This document shows, one piece after another, positions 13,848 through 22,915 of a stretch of DNA of 33,469 nt. Position 1 is the stretch's first letter. Every line of letters begins with the position of its first letter. Position numbers and translations under genes: made by a program. The stretch covers positions 1 to 33,469 of the forward strand of contig JAEXBA010000034.1 of assembly GCA_023457935.1 (NCBI GenBank). The letters are read 5' to 3'. Origin of the DNA: Bacteroidota bacterium (lineage in GTDB: Bacteria; Bacteroidota; Bacteroidia; Flavobacteriales; Weeksellaceae). The notes beneath the pieces were generated by a model that worked only from the letters and a program-made list of their open reading frames with translations, was not told where the DNA came from and searched no databases.

Positions 13848-14372
13848 TTGAAAAATACACTGGTTCTTTTTGCTCATCCGTATTTGGAGCATTCTAAATC
13901 CAACCTGGAGCTTATCAATTTTTATGTAAGACATCAGCATTATACTTTTCGCGACCTTTATGAAGAATATCCCGATTTTCATATCGCAGCTTTCCGGGAG
14001 CGAAAAAGAATCGCAAGTTATGAAAGGATTGTTTTTCATTTTCCGCTGATATTTTTTGGAATCCCACCACTGCTTAAGCTTTGGATTGATGAAGTGTTTG
14101 ATCTGAAATGGCGCAGGAAAGGTGAAGAAAATCCTTTGGCAGGCATGGAGGCAACAATTTTGGTTACCACCAACGGTATTGAAAGCAACTTTACCAAAGA
14201 AGGCAAATACGGCTATACACTCGAAGAAATGATTTCGGGACTTATTGTGGTGCTGAAGCAGAACAAGATTGACATTAAACATCTGCTCTGTATCTATAAT
14301 GTTGAAAAACTCAGCAAAAAAGAAATCATTCTGCATAAACAGCAGTTTCAGGAAATTTTGAAAGAAGAATAA
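13848..14372 (+). CDS. KefF-like flavodoxin-fold NAD(P)H oxidoreductase
   Basis: The 174-residue protein is close in length to E. coli KefF (176). It belongs to the flavodoxin-2/NQO1 family: N-terminal LVLFAHPYLEHSKSN (FMN phosphate loop), FHFPLIFFGIPPLLKLWIDEVF (the conserved PxxWxxxPxxLKxWxD-like block) and LVTTNG. KefF is a quinone reductase that binds and activates the KefC potassium efflux system. The next gene, 1 nt downstream, is a KefB/KefC-type antiporter, which makes that role likely. The start is TTG 13848, since no in-frame ATG exists until well past the FMN loop. Confidence 0.88.
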   Translation: MKNTLVLFAHPYLEHSKSNLELINFYVRHQHYTFRDLYEEYPDFHIAAFRERKRIASYERIVFHFPLIFFGIPPLLKLWIDEVFDLKWRRKGEENPLAGMEATILVTTNGIESNFTKEGKYGYTLEEMISGLIVVLKQNKIDIKHLLCIYNVEKLSKKEIILHKQQFQEILKEE

Positions 14373-14373
14373 A

Positions 14374-16245
14374 ATGGAAGGAGGTGTAGCAATGACCATT
14401 CTGATCTTTCTGGGCGCCGCCATTATTATGGCTCCGCTTGTGAAGCGTATCGGCCTGAGTTCAGTAATCGGTTATATTATCGGTGGAATTATCATCGGTC
14501 CGTTTGTTCTGAAGCTTGTCGGCAAGGAAACCGATAACATCATGCACACCACCGAATTTGGTGTTGTAATGCTGCTTTTTTTGGTAGGTCTTGAACTGGA
14601 GCCGAAGAAGTTCTGGGCGATGCGGAAAAAAATCCTTGGACTTGGCCTGAGTCAGATGCTGCTCACCATTTTAATTCTGTTTCTGGTATTTTACGCATTC
14701 TATCCAAATTTCCGGACTGATCAGGCGCTTACGGTGGCCATCTGTTTTGCCATGTCATCCACCGCGATTGTACTGCAGACCTTACAGGAAAAGAATCTTT
14801 TCCGTACCGCTGCAGGGGAATCTTCGTTTTCCACACTTCTTTTTCAGGACATTGCGGTAATTCCGATTTTGGCTTTACTTCCAATTATAGCGCGCTACAA
14901 TCCACCTGAAGAAGAGACGGCTTTCACACTGCTGATCCAGCGTTTACCCGACTGGCTGCAACCGTTCTCCATCCTTTTCGGAGTTGCTGCGCTTATTTTT
15001 CTGGGCAGATTCGTATTTGTGCCGTTCCTGCGTTTCGTATCAAAATCCAACATGAGTGAGCTGCTTACCGCATCTTCCCTTTTTCTGGTAATCGGAGTGT
15101 CAGAACTGATGATCACTGTCGGACTCAGCCCGGCACTTGGAGCATTTATCGCGGGTGTGATGCTCGCCAACAGCGAATTCCGGCATGAACTGGAAGCACA
15201 GGTTGACCCGTTCAAAGGTCTTTTGCTGGCCGTATTTTTTGTGAGTGTCGGAGCTTCTGTAAACTTCTATGTCATTCAGAATGATCCGATGTTCATCTTC
15301 TCACTGGCAGTAGTGGTACTGGCCGTGAAGTTTGCGGTTCTGTTCGGAATCGGAAAATTTTTCAAGCTGAGTAACGATCAGAATTTCATGTATGCATTTG
15401 CACTTTCACAGGTTGGTGAATTTGCTTTTGTCCTGCTCAACTATTCGGCAAAGCTCTATCTTATTGATGCGGAACTTATTGACCAGATGATGGCTGTAAC
15501 CGCAATTACAATGTGCATTACGCCTATTTTACTCATCATCAATGAAAGAGTTATCGATCCGAGATTCAATGTAAAAACCAGTGAACCGGATGACCTTCAG
15601 TTACCGGAAAACCATCAGGCAAAAAAAATTATTATTGTCGGTTTCGGGCATTTCGGAAGTACTGTAGGCCGGCTGCTGAGAGCAAACAAAGTGAGTGCGA
15701 CCGTACTGGATCACGATTCGGACAGAGTACGGCTTTTGAGGAGTTACGGTTTTAAGGTGTATTACGGTGACGCCAGGAGAATTCAGATTCTGAGAACGGC
15801 AGGAGCCGAAGAAGCCGAGATCCTCGTGGTTTGTCTGGACGATCCGGAAGACAACAAATTTATTGTGGAACTCGCCAAAGAACATTTTCCGCAGCTAAAA
15901 ATATTTGTAAGAGCCAAAAACCGTCTCGACGCCTATTACTACCTTAATCACGATGTCGACAATATTTACCGTGAAACGCTGGGAACTGCCGTAGATATGG
16001 CAGTGGATGTACTGCACGCCACCGGAATGCGAAAATATTCGGCAAGAAGACTGGCGAAAAGATTTGTGATGATCGACAAAGCTGCCGTCCGCAAACTGGC
16101 AAAGGAACAGGATCTGGACCATATCACTTTCAGTACCCGTGAAGTTCTTCAGCGGGAAGCCGATTTGCTTGCCTACGACAGCTTATCGATAGAAAATGCT
16201 GATTACGCGAGCGATACAGAAGATGAAGAAACTGAAAAAGACTAG
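14374..16245 (+). CDS. KefB/KefC-type K+/H+ antiporter with RCK domain
   Basis: The 623-residue protein has a CPA2 sodium/proton exchanger domain (about residues 1-385, roughly 12 membrane segments) with FGVVMLLFLVGLELEP, MSSTAIVLQTL and LFQDIAVIPIL. A TrkA-N/RCK domain (about 415-530) has the Rossmann loop VGFGHFGS beginning near Gly423, then DHD and YYGDA. A short acidic tail follows (ASDTEDEETEKD). It should export potassium in exchange for protons, regulated by the RCK domain and by the KefF-like partner encoded immediately upstream. Two starts are possible: ATG 14374 (1 nt after kefF) and ATG 14392, which is preceded by a perfect Shine-Dalgarno-like AAGGAGGTG. I prefer 14374 because family members usually carry a few residues before the first helix. 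Confidence 0.93.
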   Translation: MEGGVAMTILIFLGAAIIMAPLVKRIGLSSVIGYIIGGIIIGPFVLKLVGKETDNIMHTTEFGVVMLLFLVGLELEPKKFWAMRKKILGLGLSQMLLTILILFLVFYAFYPNFRTDQALTVAICFAMSSTAIVLQTLQEKNLFRTAAGESSFSTLLFQDIAVIPILALLPIIARYNPPEEETAFTLLIQRLPDWLQPFSILFGVAALIFLGRFVFVPFLRFVSKSNMSELLTASSLFLVIGVSELMITVGLSPALGAFIAGVMLANSEFRHELEAQVDPFKGLLLAVFFVSVGASVNFYVIQNDPMFIFSLAVVVLAVKFAVLFGIGKFFKLSNDQNFMYAFALSQVGEFAFVLLNYSAKLYLIDAELIDQMMAVTAITMCITPILLIINERVIDPRFNVKTSEPDDLQLPENHQAKKIIIVGFGHFGSTVGRLLRANKVSATVLDHDSDRVRLLRSYGFKVYYGDARRIQILRTAGAEEAEILVVCLDDPEDNKFIVELAKEHFPQLKIFVRAKNRLDAYYYLNHDVDNIYRETLGTAVDMAVDVLHATGMRKYSARRLAKRFVMIDKAAVRKLAKEQDLDHITFSTREVLQREADLLAYDSLSIENADYASDTEDEETEKD

Positions 16246-17039
16246 TTTACAGAAATACTTCCGCCGCTGTTTTCTTCTTTTCTGATGTCAGCCAAGACAC
16301 CGGCCTTTTTAACATCTACAGAACTGCCGGAGCTTGCTTCAGCATCAAGTTTATGACTTACGCCAATTGCTATAGAGCTTCCGCTTGAAGCGTCTGCTTT
16401 CGCACTTTCTGCAACTACATTATCGCCGGAAAAACTGGAGCCGGAACTGGTACTGATATCCGCATTCTTTGCTTTTCCAGAAATATCAATGCTGCTTCCT
16501 GAGCTTACATCAGCTTTAAGATCAACCGCCCACACTTTACCGGAAAAGTTTCCCGCACTGCTGGCATCAAGACTGAGTTCGTTGGCCTCAAAGTTACCCG
16601 AGATTTCTGCTGCGCTCGACGCTTTAATCGAAGTTTTATCCTGAGTAAACTTTTCCTGAGTTGTTATTTTTGCGCCTGATGAAGCATCAAGAACTGAAAA
16701 ATCCCTCGTGAAAATTTTGGCTTTTATTTTATCTGTTCTGTACTGGAAACCTGGCTTTACCCGAATGTACAGTTTTCCATCTTCGTTTTCTACCAAAACA
16801 TCTTCAATAACATCTGAAGGCGCTGCAATTACAACTTTTTCCTCGGTCGACTTAATCAGTTCAGCAGAAATTCCCGTAGCAACTTTAATTTCATCAAAAT
16901 CACCATTGAAGTTTTTAGTAATTACAGCTCCTTTCGGCTGTTTGTTTTTCGACAGAACTCCGGGAAGAATTTCGACAGATTTACTGCAGGACAGCATCAT
17001 TGCAGCAAGTGGTATCATGTAAAAGCGAGAAAATTTCAT
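16242..17039 (-). CDS. DUF2807 head-GIN domain lipoprotein
   Basis: The 265-residue protein has a lipoprotein signal peptide ending MMLSC (Cys18). The mature part matches the putative auto-transporter adhesin head-GIN domain (DUF2807): ITKNFNGDFDEIKVATGI near the start, then about six repeats of roughly 20 residues rich in SSGSS or ASSA, as expected for a right-handed beta-helix. It is common in Bacteroidota with unknown function and is likely surface or periplasm exposed. Its TAG stop interlocks with the kefC TAG on the opposite strand (CTAG, 16242-16245). It diverges from the M3 peptidase gene across paired -7 boxes. Confidence 0.88.
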   Translation of the reverse strand: MKFSRFYMIPLAAMMLSCSKSVEILPGVLSKNKQPKGAVITKNFNGDFDEIKVATGISAELIKSTEEKVVIAAPSDVIEDVLVENEDGKLYIRVKPGFQYRTDKIKAKIFTRDFSVLDASSGAKITTQEKFTQDKTSIKASSAAEISGNFEANELSLDASSAGNFSGKVWAVDLKADVSSGSSIDISGKAKNADISTSSGSSFSGDNVVAESAKADASSGSSIAIGVSHKLDAEASSGSSVDVKKAGVLADIRKEENSGGSISVN

Positions 17040-17062
17040 AGTAGTGTTTTATTTGTTGAAAC

Positions 17063-17070
17063 CAAATTTA
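17063..17070 (-). promoter_or_regulatory. -7 box of DUF2807 gene (divergent pair)
   Basis: The minus strand reads TAAATTTG, a perfect match; TTG lies 23 bp upstream (complement of 17094-17096), within the spacing reported for Flavobacterium promoters. The leader is about 20 nt. Confidence 0.55.
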
Positions 17071-17082
17071 ATAAAAAGTCTG

Positions 17083-17090
17083 TATCTTTA
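17083..17090 (+). promoter_or_regulatory. -7 box of M3 peptidase gene (divergent pair)
   Basis: TATCTTTA has one mismatch to TAnnTTTG; the leader is about 21 nt. It lies 12 bp from the opposing -7 box. Confidence 0.5.
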
Positions 17091-17115
17091 ATCAATTCAA
17101 TAAAAATTATTCTCA

Positions 17116-19266
17116 ATGAAAAATATAGCAAGTATATTTTTATTTTCATCGCTTGCCCTGACAACGGCTTGCACTACCACTATGAACACGACAACACAGA
17201 AGCCAACGCAGGAAATGCCTGCTGTAGATGCCAGTCTGGCGTCCAATCCTTTTATGAAGAAGAGCAGCCTGCAGTATCAGGCACCGGAATTCGACAAAAT
17301 TAAAGATGAACACTTTAAACCTGCGCTGGATTACGGACTGAAAGTTCAGCAGGTTGAAATACAGAACATTGCTAACCAGACAGAAGCACCGACTTTTGAA
17401 AACACAGTTTGGGCACTGGAAAAATCCGGTGAAGTACTGCAAAGAGCTGCAATCGTATTTTCAAATCTTACAGGATCGAACACCAACCCTACATTACAGA
17501 AGCTTGATGAGGAATTTGCCCCGAAATTTGCTGCACAGAACGACATGATTTTCCTGAATGACAAGCTTTATCAGCGTTTCAAAGCGATAGACACCTCAAA
17601 TCTTGATAAAGAAAGTAAGAGACTGACAGAATATTATCTTCAGAAATTTGAAATTGCCGGCGCCGATCTTTCTGATGCGCAAAAAGAAGAAGTAAAAAAA
17701 GTGAACGCAGAGCTGGCAACACTTTCCACACAGTTTTCCAACAAACTGCTGGATGCCCGCAAAAACGGCGGAGTCATCATCAGTGACGTAAAAGAACTGG
17801 ACGGTCTTTCCGCAGATGAAATCGCGGCAGCGGCAGCTGATGCAAAAGCGGCCGGACATGACGGAAAATATCTTCTTACTTTGCTGAATACCACTCAGCA
17901 GCCACTGCTTCAGAATCTTAAAAACCGCGCAACAAGAGAAAAACTGTTCAAAGCTTCGTGGTTCCGGGCAGAAAAAGGAAATGCCGACGACACGCGTTCA
18001 ATAGTGGAAAAACAGGCAAGATTAAGACTTCAGAAAGCGAAACTTTTGGGTAAAAACTCTTTTGCTGAATGGAAACTTCAGGACCAGATGGCCAAAACTC
18101 CGGACAAAGCAATGAATTTACTTGCGCAGCTTGCAACTCCAGCGGTGGAAACGGCGAAACGTGAAGCTGACGAAATTCAGGATTTAATTGATAAGCAGAA
18201 AGGCGGGTTTACTGTTCAGCCATGGGACTGGAATTACTATTCTGAACAGGTGAGAAAAGCAAAGTATGACCTTGATGAAAACCAGATTAAACCTTACTTT
18301 GAGGTAAATACCGTTCTGGAAAAAGGTGTTTTCTTCGCTGCCGAAAAATTCTACGGAATAACTTTCAAAAAAAGATCCGATCTCCCGGTTTATCATCCTG
18401 ATGTAGTGGCATATGAAGTTTTTGACCGCGACGGAAAATCGCTGGCGATTTATTATCTGGATTTTTACACACGAGATAACAAAAACGGTGGCGCATGGAT
18501 GAGCAATTTCGTGGAACAGTCGCACAGAAACGGTACAAAACCGGTGATTGTGAATGTATTCAACTATCAGAAACCGGCGGAAGGAAAACCTTCTTTAATT
18601 TCTTATGACGATGTGACCACGATGTTCCATGAATTCGGACATACGCTGCACGGACTTTTTGCAGATCAGGATTTCGTATCGATTTCTGGAACCAATACTC
18701 CGAGAGATTTTGTTGAATTTCCCTCGCAGATCAACGAATTTTTTGCATTGGAACCGGCTGTTCTGAAAAATTATGCGCTTCATTATCAAACCAAACAGCC
18801 AATGCCTCAGAGTCTTGTTGATAAAATCAAAAAAGCGTCAACTTTCAATCAGGGTTATTCAACCACAGAACTGGTTTCCGCAGCAACTCTTGATATGAAT
18901 TGGCATTCGGTTACCGATGAAAGCCAGCTGAAACCTACACTGGAATTTGAGAAAAATGTTCTGAACAAATACGGATTCACCCTTGAAGCTGTTCCGCCAA
19001 GATACCATTCGCCTTATTTTGCACACATTTGGGGCGGCGGTTATTCGGCTGGATATTATGCTTATATGTGGAGCGATGTTCTGAATGCTGCTGCGTGGGA
19101 TTACATCTCTAAGAATGGCGGAATGACGAGGGCAAACGGCGACCGGTTCAGAGAATACATTCTTTCTGTAGGGAATTCTGTAGACCTGAATCAGGCATTT
19201 AAAGATTTCACAGGAAAAGATCCGGATATAAAGCCGCTTTTGAAGAATAAAGGTTTTATAAAGTAA
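17116..19266 (+). CDS. dcp: M3 family peptidyl-dipeptidase (Dcp-like), lipoprotein
   Basis: The 716-residue zinc metallopeptidase of the thimet/Dcp family has active-site FHEFGHTLHG with His505, Glu506 and His509, third ligand Glu534 in DFVEFPSQ, and the C-terminal substrate-binding block RYHSPYFAHIWGGGYSAGYY. The N-terminus carries a lipoprotein signal (hydrophobic stretch ending TTAC, Cys19), so it should be anchored in the envelope and release dipeptides from the C-termini of peptides. It faces the DPP4 gene across a bidirectional terminator; the two enzymes together would process extracellular peptides from both ends. The lipoprotein anchor differs from cytosolic E. coli Dcp but is common in Bacteroidota. 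Confidence 0.95.
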   Translation: MKNIASIFLFSSLALTTACTTTMNTTTQKPTQEMPAVDASLASNPFMKKSSLQYQAPEFDKIKDEHFKPALDYGLKVQQVEIQNIANQTEAPTFENTVWALEKSGEVLQRAAIVFSNLTGSNTNPTLQKLDEEFAPKFAAQNDMIFLNDKLYQRFKAIDTSNLDKESKRLTEYYLQKFEIAGADLSDAQKEEVKKVNAELATLSTQFSNKLLDARKNGGVIISDVKELDGLSADEIAAAAADAKAAGHDGKYLLTLLNTTQQPLLQNLKNRATREKLFKASWFRAEKGNADDTRSIVEKQARLRLQKAKLLGKNSFAEWKLQDQMAKTPDKAMNLLAQLATPAVETAKREADEIQDLIDKQKGGFTVQPWDWNYYSEQVRKAKYDLDENQIKPYFEVNTVLEKGVFFAAEKFYGITFKKRSDLPVYHPDVVAYEVFDRDGKSLAIYYLDFYTRDNKNGGAWMSNFVEQSHRNGTKPVIVNVFNYQKPAEGKPSLISYDDVTTMFHEFGHTLHGLFADQDFVSISGTNTPRDFVEFPSQINEFFALEPAVLKNYALHYQTKQPMPQSLVDKIKKASTFNQGYSTTELVSAATLDMNWHSVTDESQLKPTLEFEKNVLNKYGFTLEAVPPRYHSPYFAHIWGGGYSAGYYAYMWSDVLNAAAWDYISKNGGMTRANGDRFREYILSVGNSVDLNQAFKDFTGKDPDIKPLLKNKGFIK

Positions 19267-19270
19267 ACGA

Positions 19271-19298
19271 AAAAACGTCTGAAAAATCAGACGTTTTT
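19271..19298. terminator. Bidirectional terminator between dcp and dpp4
   Basis: A 12-bp perfect stem (19271-19282 with 19287-19298) with an AAAA loop has an A-run at its left end and a T-run at its right end, so it serves both convergent genes. Confidence 0.88.
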
Positions 19299-19311
19299 TT
19301 ATTAAGCTAAA

Positions 19312-21453
19312 TTATTTCTTCAGATACTCATCGAAATAGTCCGTCACTTTCTGCATAAGATGAACCCTGTCTTTTCCTAAAACATTGTGAGCATGTCCCG
19401 GATAAACATAATAATCCATTTGAATTCCGTTGTCCACAGCTGCTTTCAGGAATTTTACCGAATGCTGCCAAACCACAACATCATCCTGCGCACCATGAAT
19501 CATCAGTAATTTTCCTTTCAGGTTCTGAACTTTATCCAGAAGATTGGCCTGCGCGTAACCTTCAGGGTTTTCCTGCGGTGAATCCATATAGCGTTCGGTG
19601 TACATAATTTCATACATATTCCAGTCGATTACGGGTCCGCCAGCAACGCCCACTTTGAAGACTTCAGGATATTTCAGCATTAAACTTGTCGTCATAAAAC
19701 CGCCAAAACTCCATCCGTGAACACCCATTCTTTTTGAATCCACAAAAGGCAGTGTTTTAAGATACTCCACACCTTTCAGCTGATCTTTCATTTCAGTTGT
19801 TCCCAGATTTCTGAAAACCGCCTGCTCAAACTTCATTCCGCGGTTGCTGGAACCTCTTCCGTCCATCGTAAAAACCACATAACCGTTCTGAGCCATATAT
19901 TCATACCAAAGATTTCCGGATGCAGGGAAAGAATCGGTAACCAATTGCAGATGCGGCCCGTTGTAGAGATAAACAATCACCGGATATTTTTTTGTTGCAT
20001 CAAAATCAGTCGGTAAAATGAGTTTTCCGTAAAGCGGTGTTCCGTCGTCGGCTTTCAGGTTTACTTTTTTGATTTCAGGACGGTTATATTTCTTTAATGG
20101 ATTTTCTGCCGTCAGAATATTTTTCACCTTCAGATTCTGCGTGTTGATCAGGTTGACCATTCTTGGTGTTGAAGCATTGGAATATACATCGTACAGCTGA
20201 TTGCCGTCTTTGCTTAAAATTCCGGTGTGCATTCCCGGCGCGGATGTAAGTTTCTGAACTTTGAAATTATTCCAGTTAACGCGGTAAAGATGTCTTTCCA
20301 TCGGGCTTTCCTGTGTAGAGGAATAGTAGATTTCCTTCTTTTTTTCATTGAATCCGAGAATATCCGTTACCAACCAGTCACCTTTCGTAATCTGAGAAAC
20401 CAGGCCTTTGTCCAGATTGTAATGAAACAGATGGTTGTAACCGGTTCTCTGACTTTGCCAGAAGAAATCCGTTGTTGAGTTTGGGAAGAAGGTCAGCGGA
20501 TGCTGCGGTTCTACATATTTATCAGATTTTTCCTCAAACAGCGTTTTCACAAAACTTCCGGTCGCAGCGTCATACTGATTCATTTTCAGGTGATTCTGAC
20601 CTCTGTTCAAAACTCCGACAAAAATATATTTTGAATCAGGGCTCCAGGTAATTGCCGTTAAATACTGTTCTTTATCGCCTTCAATACTCAGGAATTTCTT
20701 GGTATTGGATTTCACATCGTAAACACCAAGCGTCACTTCATGTGATTTTGCTCCGGCCATCGGATATTTGATGTTCTGATTTTCTGCTGGCGTCACACTC
20801 CAGTCAATCACCGGATAATCCGTAACCATCGTCTGATCCATTCTGTAGAAAGCAATCTTTGAATTATTCGGTGCAACAAAAATTCCCCCGTCAATTCCGA
20901 ATTCCTGACGGTGAACCGACTGCCCGTTAACGATATTTTCGTTTTCATCGTTTGTAATCGCGGTAACTTTCCCTTCTTTACTGATGAAAAGATTGTTCTT
21001 CACTGTATACACAAAAGTCTCATTATCGGAAAGAAGTGTTACGTTTTGGGCTTCGCGTTCTGCTTGCGAAGAAGAACGTACATTCCAGCTGTTTCCGGAT
21101 TTTTCAAGCCAGAAATACTGGTTTTGCTGAGAAAAGTATCCTTTTGAGGCATTTCTGAACCGTACGCCCGACAGACTTTTCATTTTTTTGTCGGCCGCAA
21201 GATTTTTATTGATTTGATACAGCGAAACAAGTGTATCGGTCTTTCCGGATTTGATATCGGTAATCAGATAACCGTTTCTAACAGTCTGAATATAGGATTT
21301 CCCGTCCTCTGTCCAGTTGAATCCTGAAATATTTTTTACAGCCAGATTGCTGCGCAGTCCGTTCACGGCTTCTGCCATGGTAAACTTCTGATTCTGCGCT
21401 GATACGAAAGTTCCGGCAAGCAGGAATAATAAAGAGATTTTATACAGTTTCAT
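19312..21453 (-). CDS. Dipeptidyl peptidase IV (S9B family)
   Basis: The 713-residue protein has a signal peptide (1-19, ending FVSAQ), an eight-bladed beta-propeller region (about 45-480; pattern WSPDSKYIFVGVLNRGQN) and a C-terminal alpha/beta-hydrolase domain. The catalytic triad reads as Ser582 in GWSFGG, Asp658 in AQDD and His689 in GHAHN. DPP4 removes N-terminal X-Pro dipeptides in the periplasm. It lies 54 bp downstream of pap2 on the same strand but has its own perfect -7 box, and it is convergent with the M3 peptidase gene. Confidence 0.96.
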   Translation of the reverse strand: MKLYKISLLFLLAGTFVSAQNQKFTMAEAVNGLRSNLAVKNISGFNWTEDGKSYIQTVRNGYLITDIKSGKTDTLVSLYQINKNLAADKKMKSLSGVRFRNASKGYFSQQNQYFWLEKSGNSWNVRSSSQAEREAQNVTLLSDNETFVYTVKNNLFISKEGKVTAITNDENENIVNGQSVHRQEFGIDGGIFVAPNNSKIAFYRMDQTMVTDYPVIDWSVTPAENQNIKYPMAGAKSHEVTLGVYDVKSNTKKFLSIEGDKEQYLTAITWSPDSKYIFVGVLNRGQNHLKMNQYDAATGSFVKTLFEEKSDKYVEPQHPLTFFPNSTTDFFWQSQRTGYNHLFHYNLDKGLVSQITKGDWLVTDILGFNEKKKEIYYSSTQESPMERHLYRVNWNNFKVQKLTSAPGMHTGILSKDGNQLYDVYSNASTPRMVNLINTQNLKVKNILTAENPLKKYNRPEIKKVNLKADDGTPLYGKLILPTDFDATKKYPVIVYLYNGPHLQLVTDSFPASGNLWYEYMAQNGYVVFTMDGRGSSNRGMKFEQAVFRNLGTTEMKDQLKGVEYLKTLPFVDSKRMGVHGWSFGGFMTTSLMLKYPEVFKVGVAGGPVIDWNMYEIMYTERYMDSPQENPEGYAQANLLDKVQNLKGKLLMIHGAQDDVVVWQHSVKFLKAAVDNGIQMDYYVYPGHAHNVLGKDRVHLMQKVTDYFDEYLKK

Positions 21454-21470
21454 TTCTCAGATTTGAAGAC

Positions 21471-21478
21471 CAAATGTA
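21471..21478 (-). promoter_or_regulatory. -7 box of dpp4
   Basis: The minus strand reads TACATTTG, a perfect match; the leader is about 14 nt. It lies in the 54-bp spacer after pap2. Confidence 0.5.
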
Positions 21479-21507
21479 AGAAATAAATTTTTTCTGTTAA
21501 AGAATTG

Positions 21508-22215
21508 TTAATGTATCTGCTTTCCGGTTGCATATACTGCGGAAAATGGATCCTCTTCCGTCTTCGGGCGGTTCCATTTGTACTGATGTGTCCAGTAGGC
21601 GATTTTCATACTCAGAATGCCAAGTCCGGCTCCGAAAAGCACATCGGAAATATAATGTTTGTTGTTCACCATCCGCATCACGCCAACGCCCGATGCAACA
21701 CCATACGCAGCATACGGAACCCATTTGTGGTTTTTGCCGTACTCAATGGAAACCAGAGTGGCGCCGGCAAATACATTGGCGGTATGACCCGATGGAAACG
21801 AATAATGTGAGCCGTCCGGGCGGGTTTCGTTAATGGATTTCTTCAGAAGAATCACAGTTCCGAGGTTCAGGATCTGGCCTTTTATCATGATCGCGGTTCG
21901 GTTCTTCCAGTCGGTTCTGGGTTGCATTCCGGCCCACTCGAAAGCGTAAGCAGCAACAAATGGTGCAAACTGCGCGTAATCATCAATATGATTGGTGAAG
22001 CCAAATAGATGCTCGTTTCTTTCTTCAACAATTTCGTTCTCGATACTTTCACTCTTTCCGAGATCAGTTAGCAGTCCGCCAACCATCATTCCGGCGGGAG
22101 CATAAAGCTTGCGGTATTTAAAATCAAATTTTTCATTCTTAGCAGCGAGCGTGTCCTGCTGTGCAAAACTCAATACGCATAATAGAAAAGAAAAAACAGT
22201 AAAGATATATTTCAT
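21508..22215 (-). CDS. PAP2-family phosphatase, secreted
   Basis: I start it at ATG 22215 (235 residues), which opens a signal peptide MKYIFTVFSFLLCVLSFAQ; the longer open frame would bury it and run across the -7 box. The PAP2 signature is complete: KSINETRP (Lys126 to Pro133), PSGH (141-144) and RMVNNKHYISD (Arg181, His187, Asp191), with membrane-associated helices around. Such enzymes dephosphorylate lipids like undecaprenyl pyrophosphate or phosphatidic acid; which one cannot be told here. It lies upstream of dpp4 on the same strand. Confidence 0.92.
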   Translation of the reverse strand: MKYIFTVFSFLLCVLSFAQQDTLAAKNEKFDFKYRKLYAPAGMMVGGLLTDLGKSESIENEIVEERNEHLFGFTNHIDDYAQFAPFVAAYAFEWAGMQPRTDWKNRTAIMIKGQILNLGTVILLKKSINETRPDGSHYSFPSGHTANVFAGATLVSIEYGKNHKWVPYAAYGVASGVGVMRMVNNKHYISDVLFGAGLGILSMKIAYWTHQYKWNRPKTEEDPFSAVYATGKQIH

Positions 22216-22229
22216 AGCATTTTCCGGTG

Positions 22230-22237
22230 CAAAAGTA
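22230..22237 (-). promoter_or_regulatory. -7 box of pap2
   Basis: The minus strand reads TACTTTTG, a perfect match; TTG lies 16 bp upstream (complement of 22254-22256). The leader is about 11 nt to the chosen start at 22215, which supports that start. Confidence 0.5.
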
Positions 22238-22358
22238 GTTTTTTGTTGTAACACAATTAATAAAAAAATGGTAACTTTCAGTAAATCTGCATTTTTCCGA
22301 AATTTCTGACAAACCGGTTTTCTTATCATAAATCAATGTCAGCGTTTTTTCACCGTCA

Positions 22359-22366
22359 TATCTTTG
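22359..22366 (+). promoter_or_regulatory. -7 box of yceI
   Basis: TATCTTTG is a perfect match; the leader to ATG 22406 is about 35 nt. No convincing -33 element is visible. Confidence 0.55.
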
Positions 22367-22405
22367 CAGTGTTAAAATTAATCAACAACTAAAAAACAGA
22401 ATATT

Positions 22406-22915
22406 ATGGCAACAAAATGGAATTTAGACCCGGCTCACAGTGAAATTACTTTTAAAGTAAGACACATGATGATTTCTAACGTAAAAGGTGAATTCACCGA
22501 TTTCAACGTAGATCTTGAAAGCGAAGACGATACTTTCAAAAATGTCACAGCTTCAGCGGAAATCAAGACCGATTCCATCAACACAAAAAGTGCAGACAGA
22601 GACGCTCACCTTAAAAGTGCAGATTTCTTCAATGCAGAACAGAATCCTCTGATTACTTTCAAAACCAATTCCCTGAATGATGATGTTTCCGGTGATATTA
22701 CTATCAACGGTGTAACGAAACCAATCAATCTTGATGTAGAATTCGGCGGTGTAAACGTAGATCCATGGGGAAATACAAAAGCAGGTTTCTCTTTTGAAGG
22801 AAAAATCAAAAGAAGTGACTTCGGACTTAACTGGAATGCTGCGCTTGAAGCAGGCGGTGTTATGGTAAGTGACGACGTGAAAATCGCAGGTGAACTTCAG
22901 TTCGTAAAAGCGTAA
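22406..22915 (+). CDS. YceI family protein, cytosolic
   Basis: The 169-residue lipocalin-like YceI protein begins directly with MATKWNLDPAHSEITFKVRH, the mature-domain start, so there is no signal peptide. Core blocks are SADRDAHLKSADFFNAEQNPLI (landmark SADFF), GVTKPINLDVEFGG and SDFGLNW. YceI proteins bind long isoprenoid or amphipathic ligands. A second YceI gene about 3 kb downstream is exported, so this organism keeps one copy on each side of the inner membrane. The array at 22912-22989 begins at this gene's stop codon. Confidence 0.93.
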   Translation: MATKWNLDPAHSEITFKVRHMMISNVKGEFTDFNVDLESEDDTFKNVTASAEIKTDSINTKSADRDAHLKSADFFNAEQNPLITFKTNSLNDDVSGDITINGVTKPINLDVEFGGVNVDPWGNTKAGFSFEGKIKRSDFGLNWNAALEAGGVMVSDDVKIAGELQFVKA

